A stretch of DNA of 64,000 bases from Eoetvoesia sp035555955 (GCF_035555955.1 NZ_DATMGA010000066.1:1-64000), one strand, 5' to 3'; counted from the stretch's first letter, positions 19,347-29,510 are shown. Program-made: numbers and translations. Notes: a model not told the origin generated them from the letters alone.

Positions 19347-20000
19347 ATGACTGCCCAGCTCAAAATCGATTTCGTTTCCGATGTCTCGTGTCCCTGGTGC
19401 GCCATCGGGTTGAGTTCGCTGGAAAACGCGCTGAGCCGGTTGGATGGCGACATCCAGGCAACGCTGCATTTCCAGCCTTTCGAACTCAATGCCCGAATGC
19501 CCGAGGGCGGCCAGGAGATCGTCGAGCACCTGGCCGAGAAATACGGCTCCACGCCCGAACAAATCGCCCAGACGCACGAGGCCATTCGCGCACGCGGCGA
19601 AGGCGTGGGCTTCACCTTCGGGCCGCGCAACCGCATCTACAACACCTTCGATGCGCATCGCCTGCTGCACTGGGCCGAACTGGAGGGGCGCCAGGTCGAG
19701 CTCAAGCATGCCCTGTTTCAAGCCTACTTTACCGATGGCGAAGATCCCAGCTCGCACGATGTGCTGGTGCGCCTGGCCGGCAAGGTGGGGCTGGACGAAG
19801 CCAAGGCCCGGGAAATCCTGACGTCCGACGCCTACGCCGCCGAAGTGCGCGAGCGCGAGCAGTTCTATCTGGATCACGGCATCAGCTCGGTGCCGGCCAT
19901 CATCGTCAACGGCAGGCATCTCATCCAGGGCGGCCAGCCGCCCGAAGTCTTCGAGCGCGCGCTGCGCCAGATAGCCGGCACCCAGGCCGAACAGGCCTGA
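19347..20000 (+). CDS. DsbA-family oxidoreductase, FrnE type
   Basis: The 217-residue thioredoxin-fold protein has the redox motif CPWC at residues 15-18, a long helical insertion, and a cis-Pro motif (SSVPAIIVNG) near the C terminus. There is no signal peptide, so it works in the cytoplasm, like FrnE, a disulfide isomerase linked to oxidative stress in Deinococcus. AGAGG precedes the ATG. It is divergent from hsp20-lon, which suggests a protein-quality-control neighbourhood. Confidence 0.88.
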   Translation: MTAQLKIDFVSDVSCPWCAIGLSSLENALSRLDGDIQATLHFQPFELNARMPEGGQEIVEHLAEKYGSTPEQIAQTHEAIRARGEGVGFTFGPRNRIYNTFDAHRLLHWAELEGRQVELKHALFQAYFTDGEDPSSHDVLVRLAGKVGLDEAKAREILTSDAYAAEVREREQFYLDHGISSVPAIIVNGRHLIQGGQPPEVFERALRQIAGTQAEQA

Positions 20001-20063
20001 GGCCGCGCCGCTGCTTCAGCCCCTGTCTGAGGCCAGGCAGCGAAGGCCTGGGCAGGCCGCTGG

Positions 20064-21788
20064 CTAGCCCTGCGCCTGCCCCGCGTATTCGATGATCAAT
20101 TGCGCCGAGGCCATGCCGTTCCAGACATTGCGATCCAGCCGGTAGGCCACGTCGACCTGCTCGGGCAGCATTTCGGCGTGGTTGAACCAGATGGCGTCGA
20201 AGCGCTGGTGGCCGCGCTCCAGGCTCAGCTTCAGGTGCTTGTCCTTGAGCAGCCGCTGCTGGCGCACGATGAACGTATCGCGGAAAACCGGCGCCGGAAA
20301 GCCGGCGCCCCATACTTGCTGCTGCAATAGCAGGGCGACGTCGGCGTTGGCGTAGCCGCTTTCGAGCGAGCCGTCGGTGGTGATGACGGGTTCGAAACTG
20401 GCCTTGCCCGTGAATTCTCTGACCGCGGCGTCGAAGCCTTCGGCGAAGAGGTCGTAGGCATCTTCGCGCAATGTGAGGCCCGCAGCCATGGCGTGGCCGC
20501 CGAATTTCAGGATGATGCCCGGGTAGCGCTTGGAAACCAGGTCGAGCACGTCGCGCAGATGCACGTCGGGAATCGAGCGGCCCGAACCTCGCAGTTCGCC
20601 GCTGTCCGCGCGGGCGAAGGCCAGGGTGGGCCGCCAGTAGGTTTCCTTCAGGCGCGAGGCGACCAGGCCGACCACGCCCTGGTGCCATTCGGGATGGTAG
20701 ACGCATACCGAGGCCTTGACGACGGGGTCGCTTTGAGCCAAAGAGGCCAGGGCCTCTTCGCGCATGGTGGTCTCGATTCCGCGGCGCTGCTGGTTCATCT
20801 CGTCGAGCTCGCGGGCCAGCTTGAGAGCCAGCGCCTCGTCGTCGGTAACCAGGCAATTGATGCCCAGGCTCATGTCGGCCAGGCGTCCCGCGGCGTTGAT
20901 GCGCGGCCCCAATGCAAAGCCCAGGTCGAAAGCGTTGGCGGTGCGCGGTTCGCGGGCCGCCACGGCGAACAAGGCGCGCAGTCCGGCCTGCATGCGTCCC
21001 GCGCGCATTTTCAGCAGGCCTTGGGTAACCAGCAGCCGGTTGTTGGCATCCAGCCTGACGACGTCGGCCACGGTTCCCAGAGCCACCAGATCGGCCAGAT
21101 TGTCCAGCCTGGGGCCGCCATCGGGAGTGAAGACGCCGCGCCGGCGCAATTCGGCGCGCAGCGCCAGCATCAGGTAAAAAATGACGCCCACGCCCGCCAG
21201 GTTCTTGGAGGGGAAGCCGCAGCCGGGTTGATTGGGGTTGACGATGGCCAGCGCGGCGGGCAGCACGTCGCCCGGCAGGTGGTGGTCGGTAATGACGACC
21301 TCCATGCCGTTGTCCGAAGCGGCTTGCACACCGTCGACGCTGGCGATGCCGTTGTCCACGGTCAGCAGGATGTCTGGCCTGCCTGTGGGGTGGACGGCGG
21401 CCAGCCGCACGACTTCGGGGGAAAGCCCATAGCCGGTTTCGAAGCGGTTCGGTACCAGGAAGTCGACGATGGCGCCCATGGCGCGCAGGGCGCGGATGCC
21501 GACCGCGCAGGCGGTGGCGCCGTCGCAATCGTAGTCGGCGATGATGAGCAGGCGTTTGCGTGCCTGGATGGCGTCGGCCAGCACGCAGGCAGCGTGCTCG
21601 CTTTGCGTAAGCTGTGCCGGCGGTATCAGCGCCGACCATTTCAATTGGGCTTCGCTGGCCTGGGTGACGCCGCGCGCCGCCCACAGTCGGGCGAGCAGGG
21701 GATGGATGCCAGCGCTCTCAAGCGCCCTTGCGGTTTCGGGTTGAGCGGGACGATTGCTTAGTTTTGGGGCGACCACCAGGTTCTCCAT
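20064..21788 (-). CDS. recJ: Single-stranded-DNA-specific exonuclease RecJ
   Basis: A 574-residue DHH-family 5'-3' exonuclease for recombination and mismatch repair. Motifs include IADYDCDG, LTVDNGIAS, ITDHHLPG, LGPRINAAGRL and the DHHA1 motif GGHAMAAGL, giving the full metal-binding set. The gene overlaps the preceding one by 31 bases in another frame. The ATG at 21788 has no ribosome site; a GTG at 21776 with GGAG 6 bases ahead is a plausible alternative start and would shorten the overlap to 19 bases. Confidence 0.95.
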   Translation of the reverse strand: MENLVVAPKLSNRPAQPETARALESAGIHPLLARLWAARGVTQASEAQLKWSALIPPAQLTQSEHAACVLADAIQARKRLLIIADYDCDGATACAVGIRALRAMGAIVDFLVPNRFETGYGLSPEVVRLAAVHPTGRPDILLTVDNGIASVDGVQAASDNGMEVVITDHHLPGDVLPAALAIVNPNQPGCGFPSKNLAGVGVIFYLMLALRAELRRRGVFTPDGGPRLDNLADLVALGTVADVVRLDANNRLLVTQGLLKMRAGRMQAGLRALFAVAAREPRTANAFDLGFALGPRINAAGRLADMSLGINCLVTDDEALALKLARELDEMNQQRRGIETTMREEALASLAQSDPVVKASVCVYHPEWHQGVVGLVASRLKETYWRPTLAFARADSGELRGSGRSIPDVHLRDVLDLVSKRYPGIILKFGGHAMAAGLTLREDAYDLFAEGFDAAVREFTGKASFEPVITTDGSLESGYANADVALLLQQQVWGAGFPAPVFRDTFIVRQQRLLKDKHLKLSLERGHQRFDAIWFNHAEMLPEQVDVAYRLDRNVWNGMASAQLIIEYAGQAQG

Positions 21789-22693
21789 GTTTCGTTGCGG
21801 CGGGGCATCAGGCGGGACAACAGGCCTTGGGGCCGGGGCTGGATTTCGACGATGCGGTCGCGGCCAAGCAAGACGAGCTCGGGCTGGAGGCTTGCCGCAA
21901 GCGGTTTGAACACACTGCGCTCGAGCTCGCCAAGCGCGCTTATCCAGGCGCCCCAGTCCTGGGCCAGGCCGGGCTCCAGCAGCGACCCATGAATGGCGGA
22001 ATCAGGCTGCGGGGTTTGTCGCAACTGGTCGGGGCTGGCGCCGCCGAACAACCACAGGCTGTTCACGGGAACGCGGCCGGCGGCATAGCGTTCGTTGTTG
22101 ACGGGGTGGTCGTACCACAGCATTTGCAGTTCGTTGAGCAGGCGGCGCCATGGGCGCGCCGAGATATCCTGGGGCCACCATTCGTTGACGGTGGTCCGGC
22201 TGACCAGCACCGGACTGGCGCATTGCGGCGTAAAATCGGCTGGCAATTCGATGCGCCAGCGCGAGGCGCCGTCGGGGTGCAGGGTGAAGCCGGTGCCGGC
22301 AAACAGGGCTTGCGCCGATTCGAGCAGGGCGCTGTTGTGTTCGGCGCTGATTTCGAGCTCGCTGGCGGGCAGCAGGACGGCGCCGTCGCGGGAAGGCGAT
22401 ACGTGCACCAGTTCGGCCAGCCACACGGCTTGGTCACGTTGGGTAACGTTGTTTGCCCATAACGGGCCCAAACCTGCGCTAAGATTCTGTCCATCGCGTT
22501 TTACGAAACCGTTGCGCTTCAGCAGCCATTGTTCCAGCGGTGTGCATCCGGCCGCTGCCGGGTCGGCCGCCTGCACGGCGGCGCGGCCTTGCCGCAGCCA
22601 GTGCGCGAAGGTGGGCGCCGTTTCCAGGACATGGGGAATGAGCGCCTTTGCCGCAATGGGGTCGGGCAGGGCGCCAGGGAGTACGATTTGCAT
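21758..22693 (-). CDS. Conserved hypothetical protein co-transcribed with recJ
   Basis: A 311-residue soluble protein with no signal peptide and no motif I can assign with confidence. Similar betaproteobacterial proteins next to recJ have been labelled phosphoglycerate mutase-like, but I see neither the metal-binding nor the phosphoserine motifs of the cofactor-independent enzyme. It overlaps recJ by 31 bases, so the two are likely coupled. It starts only 45 bases from the divergent lolC, so the promoters must share that gap. Confidence 0.8.
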   Translation of the reverse strand: MQIVLPGALPDPIAAKALIPHVLETAPTFAHWLRQGRAAVQAADPAAAGCTPLEQWLLKRNGFVKRDGQNLSAGLGPLWANNVTQRDQAVWLAELVHVSPSRDGAVLLPASELEISAEHNSALLESAQALFAGTGFTLHPDGASRWRIELPADFTPQCASPVLVSRTTVNEWWPQDISARPWRRLLNELQMLWYDHPVNNERYAAGRVPVNSLWLFGGASPDQLRQTPQPDSAIHGSLLEPGLAQDWGAWISALGELERSVFKPLAASLQPELVLLGRDRIVEIQPRPQGLLSRLMPRRNETWRTWWSPQN

Positions 22694-22737
22694 ACTTTTA
22701 TTGTAGTGTTAATAAGTGGAACGGTGGCTGAATAATA

Positions 22738-24009
22738 ATGTCTTATGAACTATGGATAGGCGCGCGCTACGCTGGTTTGCTGCGAGGCCGCGGCCGGCGC
22801 GGCCGACGTGACCGTTTCATCTCGTTTATTGCCGGCAGCTCCATGGCCGGCATTGCGCTGGGGGTCGCGGCGCTCATCATTGTGCTGTCGGTGATGAACG
22901 GCTTTCAAACGCAGGTGCGCGATCGCATGTTGTCGGTCTTGCCGCATATTGAATTGTCCGTGCCGGGCGCCGCGCCGACCGATGTGCTGGCGCATTGGCA
23001 GGAGCTTGCGCAAGACGCCAGAAAGAACCCCGAAGTCAGGGGCGCCGCGCCCTTTGTCTCGGCTCAGGCCATGCTGGCGCGCGGCGAAGAATTGCGAGGG
23101 GCGCAGATTCGCGGCATCGATCCGCAGCGCGAGAGCGCCGTTTCCGAACTGGGCCAGCAAATGATCGAGGGACGCCTGGACGTCCTGAAGCCCGGGAGCT
23201 TCAACATTGTCCTGGGCAATCAACTGGCCGACATGCTGGGCGTGCGTGTGGGCGACACCTTGATGGTTCTGGCCCCCCAGGGGTCGATTTCCCCGGCCGG
23301 CTTTACGCCCCGAATGCGCCAGTTCACGGTGGCGGGCATTTTTTCCTCGGGCTACTACGAGTACGATGTGTCGCTGGCCTTCATCGACGACGACGATGCG
23401 GCCAAGGTGTTCCGCGACAGCGGCATCAGCGGCGTGCGGCTGCGCATCGCCGACATGCAAAAGGCGCCGCAGGTGGCGCGCGAACTGATGGGCACCATGC
23501 CTGCGTACGTGCGTGCCGGCGACTGGACGCAAAGCAATCGCACCTGGTTCGCCGCGGTCAAGACCGAAAAGCGCATGATGTTCCTTATCCTGGCCTTGAT
23601 CGTCGCCGTGGCCGCGTTCAACCTGCTGTCTTCCCTGGTCATGGCGGTCAAGGACAAGCAGTCCGATATCGCCATCTTGCGCACCCTGGGGTCCACGCCG
23701 CGGGAAATCTCGCGCATCTTCCTGGTGCAAGGCTCGCTGATCGGGGTGGTGGGCACCTTGCTGGGGGTAGGGCTGGGCATGCTGGTGGCGTACAACATCG
23801 ACGTCATCGTCCCGTTCATCGAACATCTGTTGGGCGTGCAGTTCCTGCCCCAGCAAATCTATTTCATCAGCGAGCTGCCCTCCAATCCCCAGGCTTCCGA
23901 CATCGTCGCGATTGCCGTGACGTCGTTGGTGCTGTCGTTGCTGGCCACGTTGTATCCCAGCTGGCGGGCCTCCCGCCTGCAACCCGCACAGGTATTGCGC
24001 CATGACTGA
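22738..24009 (+). CDS. lolC: Lipoprotein-releasing ABC transporter permease LolC/LolE
   Basis: The 423 residues have the FtsX/MacB layout: one N-terminal transmembrane helix (FISFIAGSSMAGIALGVAAL region), a periplasmic domain to about residue 275, then three more helices. With LolD it extracts mature lipoproteins from the inner membrane and passes them to LolA. Only one permease gene is present, so it may work as a homodimer as in LolF-type systems. It overlaps lolD by 8 bases. Confidence 0.93.
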   Translation: MSYELWIGARYAGLLRGRGRRGRRDRFISFIAGSSMAGIALGVAALIIVLSVMNGFQTQVRDRMLSVLPHIELSVPGAAPTDVLAHWQELAQDARKNPEVRGAAPFVSAQAMLARGEELRGAQIRGIDPQRESAVSELGQQMIEGRLDVLKPGSFNIVLGNQLADMLGVRVGDTLMVLAPQGSISPAGFTPRMRQFTVAGIFSSGYYEYDVSLAFIDDDDAAKVFRDSGISGVRLRIADMQKAPQVARELMGTMPAYVRAGDWTQSNRTWFAAVKTEKRMMFLILALIVAVAAFNLLSSLVMAVKDKQSDIAILRTLGSTPREISRIFLVQGSLIGVVGTLLGVGLGMLVAYNIDVIVPFIEHLLGVQFLPQQIYFISELPSNPQASDIVAIAVTSLVLSLLATLYPSWRASRLQPAQVLRHD

Positions 24010-24697
24010 AACCGCAGCCCATGTTCTAAGTGCAAAAAACCTGGTCAAGACCTACGACGAAGGAGCGCAGGCCATCCATGTCCTGCGCGACGTCAGCCTG
24101 CATGTCGAGCGCGGCGAAATGGTGGCCATCGTGGGAGCATCGGGCTCCGGCAAAAGCACCTTGCTGCATTCGCTGGGCCTGCTGGACGAGCCGACATCCG
24201 GCGAAGTGTTCGTGGACGGCGCCAGCGCGAAGGGGCTTTCCGAGACGCAGCGCAGCCGTTTGCGCAATCGCAGCCTGGGCTTCGTATACCAGTTCCATCA
24301 CCTGCTGCCGGAGTTTTCGGCGCTGGATAACGTGGCCATGCCCCTGATCGTGCGCCGCGAAAACCGCAACAAGGCCCGCGAGGCCGCGCGGGCGGTGCTG
24401 GACCAGGTGGGGCTGAGCGCGCGCGAACATCATTTTCCCGGCCAGTTGTCGGGCGGCGAGCGGCAAAGGGTCGCGCTGGCTCGCGCCCTGGTCACGCATC
24501 CGGCTTGCGTGCTGGCCGATGAGCCCACGGGCAATCTCGACCGCTATACGGCGGAAAGCATGTTCGAGTTGCTGGTGCGGGTCAACAAGGAGTTCGGCAC
24601 GGCGTTCGCCATCGTCACCCACGACCCGGCGCTGGCCCTGCTGGCGCACAGGCAGTTGTACATGGATAAAGGATGCCTGGTTGATACCGAAGCCTAG
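24002..24697 (+). CDS. lolD: Lipoprotein-releasing ABC transporter ATPase LolD
   Basis: A 231-residue ABC ATPase with Walker A GASGSGKST, the signature LSGGERQRVALARAL and Walker B VLADEPTGNLD. The Lol family feature GFVYQFHHLLPEFSALDN is present. It powers lipoprotein release through the LolC permease encoded just upstream with an overlap. Confidence 0.95.
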   Translation: MTETAAHVLSAKNLVKTYDEGAQAIHVLRDVSLHVERGEMVAIVGASGSGKSTLLHSLGLLDEPTSGEVFVDGASAKGLSETQRSRLRNRSLGFVYQFHHLLPEFSALDNVAMPLIVRRENRNKAREAARAVLDQVGLSAREHHFPGQLSGGERQRVALARALVTHPACVLADEPTGNLDRYTAESMFELLVRVNKEFGTAFAIVTHDPALALLAHRQLYMDKGCLVDTEA

Positions 24698-24714
24698 GGG
24701 CGCTACGATTTCCC

Positions 24715-25533
24715 ATGCTTATCGATACGCATTGCCATCTGGACGCCGCCGAGTTCGACGAGGATCGCGCCGAGGTCATTGCGCGCGCGGCGCAGGCGGG
24801 GGTCGAGGCCATTGTGATTCCTTCGGTTGCGCGTTCCAACTTCGACACCGTGCGGGAACTGGCGCATTCGTTTACGGGCGGGTTCTATGCCTTGGGCATA
24901 CACCCCATGTACGTACCCCTGGCCCGCGAAGACGATCTGCAGGTGTTGCGCCGCAGCGTCGAAGCGGCCATGGACGATCCGCGCTTCGTCGCCATTGGCG
25001 AGATAGGCCTGGATTTCTTTATTCCCTCGCTGACCGCGCCCGCCATGCGCGCCAGGCAGGAAATGTTCTATGCAGCCCAGCTCGACCTGGCGCTGCACTA
25101 TGATTTGCCGGTGCTGTTGCACGTGCGGCGCTCCCAGGATGTCCTGCTCAAGCATTTGCGGCGCCGATCGCGCATCGGCGGCATGGCCCACGCCTTCAAT
25201 GGCAGCTTTCAGCAGGCGGGGCAGTTCATCGAGCAGGGCTTTGCGCTGGGGCTGGGCGGCGCGATGACGTTCGAGCGGGCCTTGCAGATCAGGCGCCTGG
25301 CCGAGCACCTGCCGCTGGAGGCGCTGGCGCTGGAAACCGATGCCCCCGACATACCCCCGGCCTGGCTGGGAACGCCGCAATTCGAGTCGCGGCGCAACGA
25401 GCCCATGCAGATACCCGCCATTGCCGACGTGCTGGCGCAACTGCGCGGGTTGCCGCGCGCGACGCTGGACGCCGCCACCGGCGCCAATGCGCGGCGCGTG
25501 CTGCCCAGGCTGGGCGCAGCCCTGGCGGCTTGA
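24715..25533 (+). CDS. TatD-family metal-dependent DNase
   Basis: The 272-residue TIM-barrel hydrolase starts with the metal-binding DTHCHLD and contains IGEIGLDFF, a buried His in HVRRS, and LETDAPDIPP near the C terminus. TatD proteins are 3'-5' DNases acting in DNA repair or fragmentation. It follows lolD after 17 bases, as is common in proteobacteria, and converges with the flavin monooxygenase gene 10 bases away. Confidence 0.93.
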   Translation: MLIDTHCHLDAAEFDEDRAEVIARAAQAGVEAIVIPSVARSNFDTVRELAHSFTGGFYALGIHPMYVPLAREDDLQVLRRSVEAAMDDPRFVAIGEIGLDFFIPSLTAPAMRARQEMFYAAQLDLALHYDLPVLLHVRRSQDVLLKHLRRRSRIGGMAHAFNGSFQQAGQFIEQGFALGLGGAMTFERALQIRRLAEHLPLEALALETDAPDIPPAWLGTPQFESRRNEPMQIPAIADVLAQLRGLPRATLDAATGANARRVLPRLGAALAA

Positions 25534-25543
25534 GCGGCCTGGC

Positions 25544-26788
25544 TTACTTGAGCATGCTGGGATCGAAACCCGCCAGCCGTTTGTAGCGCAGCGAGACTTC
25601 CTGCAGTTCCTGTTCGGAGACCGCATCGTGGATGTGAGCGAAGCCGTTCGGCGCCCGCTCGTGCGCGAGCTGCATGACCTGTTCCGGGCCGTTCAGGCGG
25701 TTTCTCAGGATGATGCCTGTGGTGGTGGGCAGGCGGTCGGCCTCGTATTCCTTGAGGGCCAGGGTAATGCTTTTTTGCCCTTTTTCGCTGACTTCCTGCA
25801 GCGACTCGGCAATGCGGCGGGCATCGAGAATGGCCTGGGCCGAGCCGTTGGAGCCGATGGGGTAGAGCGGGTGCGCGGCATCGCCGATCAGGGTGGCATG
25901 GCCGAAGGACCAGCGCGGCAGCGGGTTCTTGTCAACCAGGGGGAACTCGTAGATGGCCTCGGCGCCGTCGATCAGCGCGGGGATGTCTATCCAGCTCCAG
26001 TTCCAGGTTTTGAAGCGGTCGGCAAAAACGGATTTGTCGACGATGCGGTTCCAGTCGGTGGCGGGCAGGTCGTCGGCGTCGACCTTGAGCTCGGCGATCC
26101 AGTTGATGGGTGTTTTCCCGCCGGCCTGCGGGGTGGCGGCAAGCGGGTAGGCGACGAATTTCTGGTCCTGGTAGCCGGCCATGAACATGGTTTTGCCGTC
26201 CAGATACGGTTCGGCATAGGTGATGGCGCGCCACAGGATGCGGCCCGAAAACTGGAATTCGTCGCCCGTTGGATAGAAGGCCTTGCGTACGGCCGAATGA
26301 ATGCCGTCGGCGCCGACCAGAACGTCGGCGCGAACCTGCTCGCAGCCGCCATTGTTGCGGTTGTTGAACATGGCAGTGACGCCGTGGCTGTCTTGCTGCA
26401 GCGACTCGAAAGCCATGCCAAGATGCAGGCGATTCGCGCCCAGCCGCTCGCGCACGGCCTGGGCCAGCAGCAGCTGCAGCTCGCCCCGGTGGATGGAAAG
26501 TTGCGGCACGGGATAGCCGGCGGCAATCCCTCTGGGCTCTTCCCAGATGGTTTGCCCGTGCTTGTTGTAGTAGTGCAGGGCCGAGGTCAGCACGGAGCGG
26601 GCGCTTAGCGTGTCCAGCAAGTCCAGCTGGCGCATTTCGTTGGCCGCATGAGGCAGCAGATTGATGCCCACGCCCAGCGGCTTGAGTTCGCGCACGCTTT
26701 CGTAGATATCGCATTCGATGCCGCGCTTGTGCAGCATCAGGGCCAGGGTCAGGCCGCCGATGCCGGCGCCAACGATAATGACTTTCAC
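25544..26788 (-). CDS. FAD-dependent aromatic monooxygenase, PhzS-like
   Basis: A 414-residue class A flavoprotein monooxygenase. It has the N-terminal dinucleotide motif VGAGIGGLTLALMLHKRGI, the DG fingerprint VGADGIHSAVR near residue 168 and the second FAD motif LIGDAAHPLYPIGSNG near residue 300. The stretch ELKPLGVGINLLPHA resembles PhzS-type and related aromatic hydroxylases. Its substrate is unknown, and no phenazine genes are near. It stands alone, convergent with tatD and divergent from comEC. Confidence 0.88.
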   Translation of the reverse strand: MKVIIVGAGIGGLTLALMLHKRGIECDIYESVRELKPLGVGINLLPHAANEMRQLDLLDTLSARSVLTSALHYYNKHGQTIWEEPRGIAAGYPVPQLSIHRGELQLLLAQAVRERLGANRLHLGMAFESLQQDSHGVTAMFNNRNNGGCEQVRADVLVGADGIHSAVRKAFYPTGDEFQFSGRILWRAITYAEPYLDGKTMFMAGYQDQKFVAYPLAATPQAGGKTPINWIAELKVDADDLPATDWNRIVDKSVFADRFKTWNWSWIDIPALIDGAEAIYEFPLVDKNPLPRWSFGHATLIGDAAHPLYPIGSNGSAQAILDARRIAESLQEVSEKGQKSITLALKEYEADRLPTTTGIILRNRLNGPEQVMQLAHERAPNGFAHIHDAVSEQELQEVSLRYKRLAGFDPSMLK

Positions 26789-27017
26789 TTTTTTCTCCCG
26801 ACGATAAGGCGTAGATCATACCAAACCAGAGGTAGGTCCTTCGTCGGCCGCTGCTTGTCTGGCGGGCTGGGCCGATCGTCCCCGGTCACATCCATCTTCG
26901 GGTGGCGCAGCGATGAGCGGGCATGGACAGGTATAAGCCGATGTTCCGGTTTTGTCCCGTTGCTCCGCCGAATTCAGTTGCCCGCGTCTATGCTGTCCGC
27001 TTTATGGAGGTGGGGCG

Positions 27018-29510
27018 GTGACGGGGCGTGCGGGCATATTGGCCTTTCTGCTGGCATCGGGCGCCGTGCAAAGCCTGCCGGCTTTGCCGGGGGCTTTCCC
27101 GCTGATAATGGCGTTTGCCGCTGTAGCCATATTGTCGGCGGGTGTCTTTGCGCTGCGCCGCCACGCCTGGGCATGCAGGCTCAGGTTTTTACTGGTTCTG
27201 CTTTGGGGCGCTGCGCTGGGTCTGGCGTATACCGCGGCGCTTGCCCAGCTGCGCCTGGCCGACAGCCTGGACGAAGGCAACCAGGACAAAGTGTCGCGCG
27301 TGGTGCTCCGGGTGGCGGGGCTGGCGCGCGTCAATGCGGACAGCCGCGTGTTCGAGGCCGAGGTTGTTTCGTCCAGGCCGGCGGGCGTGCCGTCGCGCAT
27401 CCAGGTGTCGTGGAATGCAGCCGCTTATTCCGGGCCCTATGGGGCGTCGCGCGCGACGCCCGCCGAGTTTCCCGAGCTGGCGCCCGGGCAGGTCTGGCGC
27501 ATGGCGCTGACGCTGCGTCGGCCGCATGGCGTGCATAATCCGCACGGTTTCGACTACGAGTCCCATCTGTTCGCCCAGGGGATCCGGGCCGTGGGCCGCG
27601 TGCGCGGCACGCCGGTGCTGCTCGAAGATGACCCCTGGCAGAGCCTGCCCGTGGCCGCAGAACGTTTGCGCCATAGGGTGAGGGCCGCGGTGTCGCCGTT
27701 CATCGAGGGCAAGCGCTACGGCTCGGTGCTGCTGGCGCTGAGCATAGGCGACCAGGCGGCCATACCGGCTGCGGACTGGCAGGTATTCAACAGGGCGGGC
27801 CTGAGCCATCTTATCGCCATAAGCGGCGGGCACATCACGATGATAGCCGCGCTTGGAGGGTTGACGGTGCTTTGGGCCTGGCGGCGTTGCCGTTTTGGCG
27901 GCCGCATGCTGGCCGAGCGCGTCCCCGCGCAAATCGCCGCTTCCCTGGCGGCCTTGCTGGTTGCCTGGCTGTATTGCCTTCTGGCGGGATGGGGCGTGCC
28001 GGCACGGCGTACTTTTTTGATGCTGGCCGTCCTGGCCGGCGCGCATGTTTTCCGTGTTCCGTTCACCGCCTCCCGCTTATTGTGTCTTGCGGCCCTGGCT
28101 GTGGTGATGCTGGATCCCTGGGCGATTCTGGCCAGCGGCTTCTGGCTTTCCTTTGGCGCTGTCTGGGTACTGATGGCCAGCGCTTCGTGGTGGGGAAGGC
28201 ATATGCGGCACGCGAGGATTTCCCGGACAAAGGCGCTTGTCCTGGGTCTTGCCGCGGCCACGATCCTGCAACTGGCGATCACCGTGGCGCTCATGCCGAT
28301 ATTGGCGCTGCTGTTCAACGAGGTGTCGCTGGTGTCGCCCCTGGCCAATGCCTATGCCATACCGCTGGTGACCTTCATCGTCACGCCGCTGTCGCTGTTG
28401 CTGGCGTTGTTCGCCGTGCTTCCGGGCCTGGAGCTTGCGGCGGCGGCGACCGCCTGGCTGGGGCATGCCGTGCTCGATGTGCTGATGCGGCCCACGGCCT
28501 GGCTTGCGGGCCTGGAACTGGCAAGCGTAGGGGTGGCCGCGGCGCCGGCGTGGGCGACCCTGTTCGCCGTGTCGGGGCTGCTGCTGGCCGCCATGCCTTA
28601 CGGGCTGCCCATGCGGCGGGCCGCCTGGCTGCTGGTGCTGCCGGCCTTGTTCTGGCGCGCGGAACGCCCGCCGCCGGGCGGGTGGAATCTGTTTGCGCTG
28701 GATGTCGGACAGGCCGGCTCGCTGGTCGTGCAGACGGCGCGTCATGTGCTGGTGTTCGACACGGGATTGCGCAGCGGCCCGGAGTCCGATGGCGGCGCGC
28801 GCATCGTCCTGCCGTTCCTGAAGGCGCTGGGCGAACGCGCGATCGACGTGCTGGTGGTGTCGCATGCCGATATCGATCATGCGGGCGGCGTGCGCAGCCT
28901 GCTTTCTTCCATGCCTGTGCAGCAGTCGTACAGCTCCTTCGATTTGCGGGCCTATCTTGGCCGCGAAGCGGGACTGCTTGGCCTTGCCGGGCAATTGCCC
29001 GTCATGCCGCTGGCCATGTCGGCGTGCGAATACGGCGCGGCGTGGCGCATTGACGGCGTGGCCTTCGAGTTTCTATGGCCTTTGCCTGGCGAGGCCGGCA
29101 AAGGCAGCAAGACGCCCGTGCGCCCGAACGACGCGGCCTGTGTGCTGCGCATACGGGGAAAACACCATTCCATTTTGTTGACCAGCGATATCGGCGTGGC
29201 GCAGGAGCGCATCCTGGTCGATCGGGGACTGGCCGGGGTCGACGTCGTGGCCGTCGGCCATCACGGCTCCGCCGGATCGTCGGGAGCCGCATTCGTGCGG
29301 GCCGCGGATGCGGACCATGCCGTAGCGCAAGCCGGCGCCTGGAACCGCTACGGCCACCCCAGTCCGCGGGTGCAGCGGCGCTGGGAGGCTGCCGGTGCGC
29401 GGTTCTGGCGCACCGACATGGACGGCGCCGTATCGTTCCGGTCGCGCCCGGAAGGCCTTGCCGTCCAAAGCAGCCGGCAGGCGCGGCGGCGATACTGGCA
29501 GGGACGGTAA
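27018..29510 (+). CDS. comEC: DNA internalization competence protein ComEC/Rec2
   Basis: The 830-residue inner-membrane protein forms the channel for single-stranded DNA uptake. It has N-terminal helices and a DUF4131-like domain, the Competence domain (HLIAISGGHITMIAALGGL), and a C-terminal metallo-beta-lactamase-like domain with SHADIDHAGG. The start is a GTG at 27018 with a strong GGAGG 7 bases ahead; the in-frame ATG at 26952 lacks one. It ends 47 bases before bkdA1, so readthrough into the bkd operon is possible. Confidence 0.93.
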   Translation: MTGRAGILAFLLASGAVQSLPALPGAFPLIMAFAAVAILSAGVFALRRHAWACRLRFLLVLLWGAALGLAYTAALAQLRLADSLDEGNQDKVSRVVLRVAGLARVNADSRVFEAEVVSSRPAGVPSRIQVSWNAAAYSGPYGASRATPAEFPELAPGQVWRMALTLRRPHGVHNPHGFDYESHLFAQGIRAVGRVRGTPVLLEDDPWQSLPVAAERLRHRVRAAVSPFIEGKRYGSVLLALSIGDQAAIPAADWQVFNRAGLSHLIAISGGHITMIAALGGLTVLWAWRRCRFGGRMLAERVPAQIAASLAALLVAWLYCLLAGWGVPARRTFLMLAVLAGAHVFRVPFTASRLLCLAALAVVMLDPWAILASGFWLSFGAVWVLMASASWWGRHMRHARISRTKALVLGLAAATILQLAITVALMPILALLFNEVSLVSPLANAYAIPLVTFIVTPLSLLLALFAVLPGLELAAAATAWLGHAVLDVLMRPTAWLAGLELASVGVAAAPAWATLFAVSGLLLAAMPYGLPMRRAAWLLVLPALFWRAERPPPGGWNLFALDVGQAGSLVVQTARHVLVFDTGLRSGPESDGGARIVLPFLKALGERAIDVLVVSHADIDHAGGVRSLLSSMPVQQSYSSFDLRAYLGREAGLLGLAGQLPVMPLAMSACEYGAAWRIDGVAFEFLWPLPGEAGKGSKTPVRPNDAACVLRIRGKHHSILLTSDIGVAQERILVDRGLAGVDVVAVGHHGSAGSSGAAFVRAADADHAVAQAGAWNRYGHPSPRVQRRWEAAGARFWRTDMDGAVSFRSRPEGLAVQSSRQARRRYWQGR

